Part shown: positions 38,712-46,519 of the stretch, one piece after another | Numbering within the stretch: the stretch's first letter is position 1 | How the letters are laid out: every line of letters starts with the position of its first letter | Assembly (NCBI RefSeq): GCF_002282855.1 | Contig: NZ_NRIR01000007.1 | Coordinates: forward strand, 62,001-126,000 | Direction of reading: 5' to 3' | DNA length: 64,000 nt | DNA from: Paraferrimonas sedimenticola | Lineage (GTDB): Bacteria; Pseudomonadota; Gammaproteobacteria; Enterobacterales; Shewanellaceae | Made by a program: the position numbers and the translations under genes | The notes under the pieces: model-generated | Seen by the model: the letters and a program-made list of their open reading frames with translations, nothing else | Told to the model about the DNA's origin: nothing | Database searches by the model: none

Positions 38712-38749
38712 TCCGCTGCTCTTAATCCTACCTGCTCAGAGCACGTCGA

Positions 38750-40402
38750 TCAGTCTACTGTCCCAAGCGCTTTAAGCAGTTCAGCCTGTTCCACCGCGCC
38801 GTTGTTAATCCAAACTTGCACTGAATTACCCGCCAGTTGCGTGCTTAGCTGCTCGCCTTTGGCAATGGTACGAGTCTCACCACTGATGGCCTCGACCCAC
38901 TCGCCGACGGCCAAATACTGGCTGACATTAAACGCCTCTGTGTCATTGCCCTTGTTGAGCAAGACCAAAGCGGTTTGAGCCACTTCCTGATTCTGGTAAA
39001 CCCGATAAAAGGCCGCGCGATTGCCTTGCAACTCTAGGTTCAACTGCAGGCCGCGTTGCAGTGCCACATTGGCCTGACGCACTTTGGCAATTTCGCTCAG
39101 TCGTGCGCGAATCGGATGACTGCGCGCCTTCTCGATGTTCTCAACACCAAAGTAGTTGCGATTGCCTTTGTGCTCCGCCTTACCGCGCTCAAAGCCAATT
39201 TCAGAGCCGTAGTACACCACAGGAATACCGCGAGCGGTAAACAGCCAGTTGTGGGCATTGATAAAGCCGTTGTCGTCGGTATCAATGCGCGGCATATCGT
39301 GGTTGTCGTAGAATATGGTCAGCTCGTAGGGGTTGGCGTAAGGGCCGCCGTCCAAGTACAAGGTATCAGCTAGCTGTTCAAAGCCCTGGCCTTTTTCAAA
39401 CATATCCGCCAACGCTTGCTTCATTGGAAAATCCAACACGCTCATCTCGCCTTTACCCGCTTGGGTGTATTGGCCAATCTCTTGCGCGTCAAAGGAATAC
39501 ACTTCGCCAAACATGAACAAGTCAGGGTACTGAGCGCGAATTCGCTTGGAGAAAGTATCCCAGGCACTCGCCGGTACGTGCTTCACCGTGTCGATGCGAA
39601 AAGCATCCGCACCTTGGGACAACCACTGTAAGTAAGCGCTGACAAAGTAATCCATCACTGCTGGATTATCGACGTTCATGTCCGCCAATTCCGCTAGGTC
39701 TGGGGTGGTGTTAAAGAAGGCGTGCAGCGGCTCAGAATCTGGGGTTAAGTCCGCTGGTTTTAGATTCATGTGATCCGCCACCAAGCGACCATCTTTATCG
39801 TACAGCTTGCCGTAATCCGCTTGGATTTCTGGCATGGTGTAGGCTGGTGAGCCGTGGTTAATCACCACATCCAACACTGTCTTCAAGCCCTTGTCTTTTA
39901 GGCTCTGGGTTAACTCGGGAAAGCCCAAACCTTCAGATGGCAGGTGCTTGTCCACTTCAAAGAAATTAACTCCCCAGTATCCGTGATAACCCGCCTTGCC
40001 GCGATCCATCGCAAAGCCTTCGGCTTTGATTTCTTTACCACCGCTAAAGGCCTCTGCTGGGTTTTTAACAATAGGCGTCATCCACACCGCGCTAAAGCCC
40101 ATTTCGCGAATGTAATCGGCGTGGTCTAACAGGCCTTTGAAATCACCCCCTTGATAGCCCACATTGCCCACTTCACCGTTTGGCCAAACTAGCTCGCGAT
40201 TCCAACCCGAGTCTTGCTCAAAGTTGTTGCTCGGGTCGCCATCGACAAAGCGGTCGGTGATCACAAAGTAGACCGCCTCCGAGGCAAACGGGTGCTCGGT
40301 GCCACTCAGTAGCGGACGTTCGACCGCCGCGTCTGAACTTGCACCGCCGCAGCCGCTTAGGGCTGACGTTATGGCTATGGCTAACAGGTGACGAGCTTTC
40401 AT
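38750..40402 (-). CDS. GH13 alpha-amylase, lipoprotein
   Basis: 550 residues with a lipoprotein signal (lipobox LSGC, Cys18), so it is anchored in an envelope membrane. GH13 regions: DVVINH (178-183), FRIDT with nucleophile D271, FGEVYS with acid/base E300, and YDNHD with D369. A C-terminal beta-sheet domain (about 460-550) follows. Expected to cut alpha-1,4 glucans or maltodextrins. Start supported by GGAGAG eight bases upstream. It follows the MFS gene across a 90-bp gap containing a 15-bp tandem repeat. Confidence 0.93.
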   Translation of the reverse strand: MKARHLLAIAITSALSGCGGASSDAAVERPLLSGTEHPFASEAVYFVITDRFVDGDPSNNFEQDSGWNRELVWPNGEVGNVGYQGGDFKGLLDHADYIREMGFSAVWMTPIVKNPAEAFSGGKEIKAEGFAMDRGKAGYHGYWGVNFFEVDKHLPSEGLGFPELTQSLKDKGLKTVLDVVINHGSPAYTMPEIQADYGKLYDKDGRLVADHMNLKPADLTPDSEPLHAFFNTTPDLAELADMNVDNPAVMDYFVSAYLQWLSQGADAFRIDTVKHVPASAWDTFSKRIRAQYPDLFMFGEVYSFDAQEIGQYTQAGKGEMSVLDFPMKQALADMFEKGQGFEQLADTLYLDGGPYANPYELTIFYDNHDMPRIDTDDNGFINAHNWLFTARGIPVVYYGSEIGFERGKAEHKGNRNYFGVENIEKARSHPIRARLSEIAKVRQANVALQRGLQLNLELQGNRAAFYRVYQNQEVAQTALVLLNKGNDTEAFNVSQYLAVGEWVEAISGETRTIAKGEQLSTQLAGNSVQVWINNGAVEQAELLKALGTVD

Positions 40403-40428
40403 TGTTCTGTTCTCTCCATGAATAGTTT

Positions 40429-40503
40429 GACCTTAAAAGTACTGGCCTTAAAAGCACTGACCTTAAAAGTACTGGCCTTGAATAAATTGGCTTTAAGCGT
40501 GTT
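40429..40503. repeat. 15-bp tandem repeat, about five units
   Basis: Units GaCCTTAAAAGTACT at 40429, 40444, 40459, 40474 and 40489. The first three differ at one or two positions, the last two are degenerate. The fifth unit covers the stop codon of the MFS gene. Fills the MFS-amylase gap. Confidence 0.85.
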
Positions 40504-41992
40504 CTTCGCTATCGGTCGATACCAGCAGCGAACAAATACCCGCTAGCACCAAACTCACGGCGCCAACCACCAGGGCATAAATCGGTTGGTTATCAAAGGC
40601 AAACTTAACAATCAGACCCAAAATGGTGGCCGCTAATAGTTGCGGAATGGAGATGAAGAAATTAAAGATCCCCATGTACACACCCATTTTGTTCGCCGGC
40701 AGACAACCGGCCAGCATGGCGTATGGCAAGGACAGAATCGATGCCCAAGCAAAGCCAACACCTACCATAGAAATCAGCAAGTAACGCGGGTCGTCGATCA
40801 CTAGGAAGGACATAAAGCCAGCGGCACCTAACAGCAGGTTAATCAAGTGAGCTTTGCGCAAACCAAACTGACGCACCAGAGCCGGAATAACCACAGCAGC
40901 AGCCGCCGCAAAACCGTTATAGGCGGCGAACAATACACCCACCCAGTTAGCGCCTTGGTTATAAGCTTCAGACGAGGTATCCGTGCTGCCGTAGTGCACT
41001 TCGGTCACAGCCGCTGTGGTGTAAATCCACATGGCAAACAGAGCAAACCAAGAGAAGAACTGAACCCAAGCCAGCTGCTTCATGATTTGCGGCATATTGA
41101 ATAGGTCGTCCATCACAGTATCAAAGCCGTTAGATGGCTTAGCGGCGGCGCGACGCTTACCCACCACCAACTGAATCACACCAAAGATAGCCAGGGTAAT
41201 GGTCAGAATGTACAGCTGCTTATCTAGGTCAAACAGGTAAACCCCAATGGCGCCAATCAGGCCTGGCAGTAACCACAGCCAAGCGCCTTTGTTGTAGGCT
41301 TCGGCGGTGCGCTGTACCACCGGAGGACGCTCTTGCGCGTCTTGCTCGTCAAAGGCTTCTAGCTGCTCTGGGGTGTACTCTTTGGACGACACCACAGTCC
41401 AACCCACGGCCACAAACAGCACCACGGCACCTATGTAGAAGGCGTAGCGCACCGTGTCTGGGATCTCGCCAGGGCCGGCTTCGTTGCTCACACCAAAGTG
41501 GGCCAAAATCCATGGCAGCATAGAGGCTACCACCGAACCCACACCAATGAAGAAGCTTTGCATCGCAAAGCCTTTAGGCTGTTGTTTCTTAGGTAGGTTA
41601 TCGCCAACGAAAGCGCGGAAAGGCTGCATTGAGACGTTAATCGCCGCATCCATGATCCACAGCATACCGGCGGCCATCCACAACACGCTGGAATTTGGCA
41701 TCAACACCAGAGAGGCCGAGGTGAATACCGCACCCCACAAGAAGTAAGGACGGCGACGTCCCATGCGAGTCCAAGTACGGTCACTGAAATAACCGACAAT
41801 TGGCTGGACTAACAGACCGGTTACCGGGCCTGCGATCCACAGCAGCGGAATGGTTTCCATATCCGCGCCAAGGGTTTGAAAAATACGGCTAACGTTGGCG
41901 TTTTGCAGAGCAAAACCAAACTGGATCCCTAAGAATCCAAAGCACATGTTCCAAATTTGCCAAAAACTTAAATTGGGTTTTTCGTTGGCCAT
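40493..41992 (-). CDS. MFS sugar transporter, probable maltodextrin/maltose importer
   Basis: 499 residues, about twelve transmembrane helices. The motif GYFSDRTWTRMGRRRPYFLWGA is the loop 2-3 signature of GPH/SLC45-like sugar:cation symporters. A hydrophilic central loop lies at about 205-235. In TonB-receptor maltodextrin loci without an ABC system, such carriers move maltose or oligosaccharides across the inner membrane. AGAGGA precedes the start. A terminator separates it from the GH31 gene, so it probably has its own promoter. Confidence 0.88.
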   Translation of the reverse strand: MANEKPNLSFWQIWNMCFGFLGIQFGFALQNANVSRIFQTLGADMETIPLLWIAGPVTGLLVQPIVGYFSDRTWTRMGRRRPYFLWGAVFTSASLVLMPNSSVLWMAAGMLWIMDAAINVSMQPFRAFVGDNLPKKQQPKGFAMQSFFIGVGSVVASMLPWILAHFGVSNEAGPGEIPDTVRYAFYIGAVVLFVAVGWTVVSSKEYTPEQLEAFDEQDAQERPPVVQRTAEAYNKGAWLWLLPGLIGAIGVYLFDLDKQLYILTITLAIFGVIQLVVGKRRAAAKPSNGFDTVMDDLFNMPQIMKQLAWVQFFSWFALFAMWIYTTAAVTEVHYGSTDTSSEAYNQGANWVGVLFAAYNGFAAAAAVVIPALVRQFGLRKAHLINLLLGAAGFMSFLVIDDPRYLLISMVGVGFAWASILSLPYAMLAGCLPANKMGVYMGIFNFFISIPQLLAATILGLIVKFAFDNQPIYALVVGAVSLVLAGICSLLVSTDSEEHA

Positions 41993-42057
41993 GAAACGTC
42001 CTCTTATTCTTTTTAGAATTCTGCTGATTCTTTGTGGCCGGAAGTATCAATAAGCCA

Positions 42058-42088
42058 ATAAAAACCCAGCCGACCGCTGGGTTTTCAC
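42058..42088 (-). terminator. Intrinsic terminator after the GH31 gene
   Basis: AAAACCCAGC / GCTGGGTTTT stem with T5 on the minus strand. It splits the amylase-GH31 unit from the MFS-amylase unit. Confidence 0.8.
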
Positions 42089-42098
42089 GAATACTAGG

Positions 42099-44468
42099 CT
42101 AGCGAGTAATAGTCAGCACTTCTTGTGTTTGGTCCCAAGGCAGGCTCACGCTTAGGGTGTTGTTTTTAATCTCAACCGGTAAGCTCTGGCCTGATAACTG
42201 CACTTTGGCACTGTCGTGAGTCCAGTTGTGAACCTTCAAGGTCAGTCGGCGTTGTTTTGGCGCGCCTTGGTAATCCCCTTTGGCATTCACACTGACGGTC
42301 AGCACTCGATTCTCAAAGTTGGCGTCAAACTCCAACAACTGGTATTGACCTTGGGCAATCGCCTCTGGGTTTTGACCATCGTCTTCGTACATGCGCCCCT
42401 GCCCTTTAGCGATACTATCGTCGTGATAGTAGTGCAGAGTCAGGTTGGCACTGGAGTAGTCTTTGGTGGAGTCCATCTCGCCCACCATAGGGATAAAGCT
42501 ACCGCCTTTGGCCAGCACAGGAATGGTTTCAAGAGTCACCGGCAAGTCAACCGACTGACCACCGTTAAAACGCACACCGTTGAAGAAGTCGAACCAAACA
42601 CCGCTTGGCAACTCCACCGCCACTGAGCTAACTCCTGGGTCGGTGACCGGAGCCACCAGCAAGCTATCACCCCAAAGGTAAGCGTCTTTGCGCTCAAACA
42701 ACTTGGCATCGGCTTCGTCGGTAAACATCAGCGGACGCATCAGCGGCATACCCGTGGTGCTATTTTCATAGGCCAAGGTATAGATGTAAGGCAGCATTTG
42801 GTAACGCAGCTTCACGTACTCACGCACAATGTCTTTGGTGCGCTTGTCGTGGAACACAGGCTCAGGCGCAATGTTCTCTTGGGCGTGTGGGCGGTATACC
42901 GGTTGGAACACTCCATACTGCATCCAGCGAGTGTACATCTCGGCGTCAAACTCTTCGCCACCGGCAAATCCACCGAGATCTGAGTGGGTGTAGCCAAGGC
43001 CTAACAGACCCATTTGTAGCGACAATTCCACTTGCGGTTTTAGACCACCCCAGCTGCGACTCACATCGCCAGTCCAAGGGATCATGCCGTAACGCTGTGA
43101 GCCAACAAAGCCAGAGCGCATCATGATCATCGGACGCTTATCAGGTTGCGCTTGGCGCAGGCCTTCGTAAACCAACTTGGCCCACTCGTGCCCATAGGCG
43201 TTGTGAATTTCATCCGCGCTACCCACGCTGTGAATGGTGTCGTGTGGGTGGACTTCTGGCTCACCTAGGTCGCCCCACCAGCCGGCAACGCCTTGCTCTA
43301 ACAGACCTTGATAAATGCCCCAGAACCAGTCTTTACCTGAGTCGCTGAACACATCGATAAGACCTGTGTTACCAAAGTAGAAATCAAAGGTCTTCGGCTT
43401 ACCGGCAAAGTCTTTAGCCAGCGCATCGGCTTTAACCGCTTCGTCCCAACGCTTGGAGCTAGTTAAAACGAAAGGCTCGGTAATCAAAATGGTGTTAACC
43501 CCAAGCTCGCTGAAGTCCTGAATCATTTTCTCAGGTTTAGGCCAGGCTTGGCGGTCCCAATCCAGGTTACCCATGTGGCCCTGAATGTCCTTACCAAACC
43601 AGTACAAGTCCAGCACGATGGCGTCCAGCGGGAAATCTTCCTCGATAAACTTAGCCACGGTTTCACGGGCTTGTTTCTCGGTGCGGTAGCCAAAGCGCGA
43701 GGCATAGTTACCCAGTGACCAACGCGGAGGCAGAGGTTGACGGCCAGTGGCGTCGGTCAAGTTTTCGATAAGATCCGGATAGCTGCCACCAGCAGCCACC
43801 AGATAACCGGTGCGACCACCTTGAGCTTCGAACTGCATCACATTGCTTTCGGTTTTGCCCAAGTCCATCCAGCCAGTGGCTGAGTTGTCGAACACCAAAG
43901 CGTACTTGTTGGTCGACATCACCGCCGACAGACCGTAGTACATTTGGTCAGCTTCAGTGGTGTAGCCGTAGGAAGCTTTGTTGTACAGCGGTAGGCGATG
44001 ACCACGACGGTCCATGCCCAAGACCCGCTGACCACCACCGATTAGCTTCTCGCTGTCATCCAGCTTAAAGCGAAAGCCGCGCACGTTGTCGTGGACAAAC
44101 AAGCCCGACTCTTCGGCGACAATGGCTTCACCTTGGTGGTAGAAGCTGATGTTCAGCGGCTGAGTTTCAATTTTGGCACTAATTTGCGGCAGCTGATATT
44201 CGATCACCGCACCATTGAGCTTCACCTCACCAAGGGTAATTGGCGCGTTTTCGTCAATGGCAAAGGATGGCAGCTGCTTCACATTGGTCGGTGCGTAGTG
44301 CACCCCAATCGCACCATCACCATAACCGGTCAGACGCACTTCACCTTCGTCGGTGGTCAGTACCAACGCCTGGTCGTCGATTTTGTGGGACAGTACCTGC
44401 GCAGCCTCAACTGCACTAAAGCTCAAAGATACTGACAGTGCGCCTAGAGCAATCCAAGTGTTTTTCAT
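42099..44468 (-). CDS. GH31 alpha-glucosidase or alpha-transglucosylase, exported
   Basis: 789 residues with a signal peptide (TWIALGALSVSLSFSAVEA). The GH31 nucleophile is D400 in WWGDLGEPE. Upstream blocks LPPRWSLGNYASRFGYRT and DAIVLDLYWFG belong to the catalytic barrel, and the C-terminal part forms beta-sandwich domains. The WWGDLGEP form and the exported location resemble the Cellvibrio Agd31B-type 4-alpha-glucosyltransferase as well as plain alpha-glucosidases. I cannot separate the two activities. It starts 10 bp after the upstream amylase gene, with a GGAG site. Confidence 0.9.
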   Translation of the reverse strand: MKNTWIALGALSVSLSFSAVEAAQVLSHKIDDQALVLTTDEGEVRLTGYGDGAIGVHYAPTNVKQLPSFAIDENAPITLGEVKLNGAVIEYQLPQISAKIETQPLNISFYHQGEAIVAEESGLFVHDNVRGFRFKLDDSEKLIGGGQRVLGMDRRGHRLPLYNKASYGYTTEADQMYYGLSAVMSTNKYALVFDNSATGWMDLGKTESNVMQFEAQGGRTGYLVAAGGSYPDLIENLTDATGRQPLPPRWSLGNYASRFGYRTEKQARETVAKFIEEDFPLDAIVLDLYWFGKDIQGHMGNLDWDRQAWPKPEKMIQDFSELGVNTILITEPFVLTSSKRWDEAVKADALAKDFAGKPKTFDFYFGNTGLIDVFSDSGKDWFWGIYQGLLEQGVAGWWGDLGEPEVHPHDTIHSVGSADEIHNAYGHEWAKLVYEGLRQAQPDKRPMIMMRSGFVGSQRYGMIPWTGDVSRSWGGLKPQVELSLQMGLLGLGYTHSDLGGFAGGEEFDAEMYTRWMQYGVFQPVYRPHAQENIAPEPVFHDKRTKDIVREYVKLRYQMLPYIYTLAYENSTTGMPLMRPLMFTDEADAKLFERKDAYLWGDSLLVAPVTDPGVSSVAVELPSGVWFDFFNGVRFNGGQSVDLPVTLETIPVLAKGGSFIPMVGEMDSTKDYSSANLTLHYYHDDSIAKGQGRMYEDDGQNPEAIAQGQYQLLEFDANFENRVLTVSVNAKGDYQGAPKQRRLTLKVHNWTHDSAKVQLSGQSLPVEIKNNTLSVSLPWDQTQEVLTITR

Positions 44469-44478
44469 CGATTGCTCC

Positions 44479-46359
44479 TTAGTTGGCTTTCACTAGCAAA
44501 ATGCGTGATTGCAAAGCAGCCATTGGCAGGTCAATTTGGCCCTGGCCTTGGCGCACGTTTAAGGTCAATTTGGAACCATCGATTTGGTCCACCAAAGTGT
44601 AGCGACCGTCATCCAGACCAAAGTTGGCCACCATAGCCGCTGGCAATTCAAAGCGAGCGTCAGTGCCTTGGTTTTGGTCAAAGTTGGCCACCACAATCAA
44701 CTGCTCTTTATTGTCCCAGCGAGCAAAGCTAAACAGCTGGTTTGTGTAACCTGGGTTGTCTCGGTTTGCGGTGTGCAATTCGGCGTACTTGCCCATTAGC
44801 GCACTCGAGTTACGAGTGAATTGCATCAGTTTGATGTAGTAGTCGCGCAAGGCTTGCTCGCGCTCACTTAACTGGCCGCCGTCAAACTTGCCACCGTTCA
44901 TCCAACGCTGGTGTGCTTCAACACCCCAGTAGTCGAAAATGGTGGTACGAGTGGCTTTACCAAAACCGGCATCAACCTCTGCGCGCTCACCCACATCCTG
45001 ACCAAAATACAGCATGGTTGGCGAGGTGCTCAAAGTGGCTGAGATCACCATGGCAGGCAGGGCATTCTCTGGCTCACCGGCGAAATCCGGGGTGGCGATG
45101 CGCTGCTCGTCGTGGTTTTCCAAGAAGTGCAGCATGTGGTGCTCGATGTCCGCCATGCCCGCTTGAATCGGTGCAATCGCGTCGGTGGTTTTGCTGCCGC
45201 GAATGATGTCTTTCAGTGTGTCGTACAGCTCTACCTTGTCGTATAGGTAGTCCATCTTGCCCTTGTGCAAATAGTCGCGGTACAAGTGCGGCTGGTAAAC
45301 CTCGGCCAACAAGAAGGCATCAGGGTTGACTCGTTTGATGTGGCTGTTGAGGTAGCTCCAAAACTCTACCGGTACCATTTCCGCCATGTCGTAACGGAAA
45401 CCATCGATACCGAATTCAGTCCAGAACAAAACGATGTCTTTGAACTTCTTCCAGCTATCAGGCACGTCTTTGTCGGCCCAGAACGCATAGTGCGCGGCTA
45501 AGTCTTGCTTGTCGTAACCTTCAGGCAGGGTTGGGAAATCAAAGCTGCCATCCGGGCGCACACCGTAGTTGACCTTAACCGTCTCGTACCAGTCGTGTTG
45601 GTTTGGCTTGGCCGAACGAGCACCGTTACCGGTCCACTTGGCAGGGTTTTCGGCAAACTCCCCGTCTGCCAATGGGTGGGCTTCACCGCCTAACGGCGCG
45701 TAACCTTGCTCCCAGTCTGGCACTTCAAACGGCTGACCAACCACGTAGTAGAAATTGTTGTCGCGGGCGTACTCCACTGAATCGTCATCGCGAGCGCCAA
45801 AGTCTTCAACACCTTCAGGCTTGCCCAGTGACACGTAATCACGAGCAATGTGGTTTGGCACGATATCAATCAGTACTTTCATGCCGTGATTGTGAGTGCG
45901 ATCCACCAGGGCTTTGAATTCTTGCATACGATTGGCAGGATCTTCTGCCATGTCTGGGTTCACCGCGTAGTAGTCTTTCACCGCATAAGGAGAGCCCGCG
46001 CGACCTTTAATCACATCTGGGTCGTCAGTAGAAATACCGTACTGGCTGTAATCGCCAACCACTGCGTGGTGCAGAACGCCAGTGTACCAAACGTGGCTAA
46101 CACCTAGCTCTTTAATGCCCTTAAGGGCGGCGTCGTTGATGTCGTTGAATTTACCAACGCCGTTTTCTTCTAGAGTGCCCCAAGGTTTGTTGACCTGTTT
46201 AGTGTTACCAAACAAGCGCGTGAACATCTGATAAACGACGGCTTTTTGTGCAGGTTCTGCTTCGGCTTGAGGCGCGGGAGCTGGGCCTGGGGTACTGCAG
46301 GCCGATAGAGCTCCAACCAATGCGGCGCTCAGACCGATTGCGATTGCGTTGCGTTTCAT
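44479..46359 (-). CDS. GH13 alpha-amylase family lipoprotein
   Basis: 626 residues. Lipoprotein signal MKRNAIAIGLSAALVGALSA with Cys21, then a Pro/Ala/Glu linker. Catalytic motifs: DIVPNH (165-170), FRYDM with nucleophile D324, LAEVYQ with E353 and LENHDEQ with D417. Probably displayed on an envelope membrane, where it would degrade maltodextrins before uptake. It heads a two-gene unit with the GH31 gene and is preceded by an operator and a good promoter. Confidence 0.92.
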   Translation of the reverse strand: MKRNAIAIGLSAALVGALSACSTPGPAPAPQAEAEPAQKAVVYQMFTRLFGNTKQVNKPWGTLEENGVGKFNDINDAALKGIKELGVSHVWYTGVLHHAVVGDYSQYGISTDDPDVIKGRAGSPYAVKDYYAVNPDMAEDPANRMQEFKALVDRTHNHGMKVLIDIVPNHIARDYVSLGKPEGVEDFGARDDDSVEYARDNNFYYVVGQPFEVPDWEQGYAPLGGEAHPLADGEFAENPAKWTGNGARSAKPNQHDWYETVKVNYGVRPDGSFDFPTLPEGYDKQDLAAHYAFWADKDVPDSWKKFKDIVLFWTEFGIDGFRYDMAEMVPVEFWSYLNSHIKRVNPDAFLLAEVYQPHLYRDYLHKGKMDYLYDKVELYDTLKDIIRGSKTTDAIAPIQAGMADIEHHMLHFLENHDEQRIATPDFAGEPENALPAMVISATLSTSPTMLYFGQDVGERAEVDAGFGKATRTTIFDYWGVEAHQRWMNGGKFDGGQLSEREQALRDYYIKLMQFTRNSSALMGKYAELHTANRDNPGYTNQLFSFARWDNKEQLIVVANFDQNQGTDARFELPAAMVANFGLDDGRYTLVDQIDGSKLTLNVRQGQGQIDLPMAALQSRILLVKAN

Positions 46360-46463
46360 ATTTATTCTCTTTGTTATTTTGGCTCGTCGACGTCACACCA
46401 AGGCAGTTATTCAAGAGCGACGAGCCACGCAGGCTATGTAATTAGGCGTTTTTAGTTATACCG

Positions 46464-46492
46464 ATGGTAATCCTGCCCCCTAATATGGGCAA
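46464..46492 (-). promoter_or_regulatory. Promoter of the amylase-GH31 unit
   Basis: TTGCCC (46487-46492) and TACCAT (46464-46469), 17 bp apart, on the minus strand. The palindromic operator at 46498 begins 5 bp upstream of the -35. Confidence 0.6.
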
Positions 46493-46497
46493 AGTTT

Positions 46498-46511
46498 TGC
46501 ATACGTATTCA
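46498..46511. promoter_or_regulatory. Maltodextrin operator site 1
   Basis: TGCATACGTATTCA, a near-palindrome centred on ACGT, 139 bp upstream of the lipoprotein amylase start and about 47 bp upstream of the inferred transcription start. It is repeated exactly at sites 2 and 3. Confidence 0.75.
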
Positions 46512-46519
46512 ATTAAGTG

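Noticed and set aside
40429-40503. CRISPR array
   Set aside because: Units are 15 bp with no spacers between them and no cas genes nearby. It is a simple tandem repeat.
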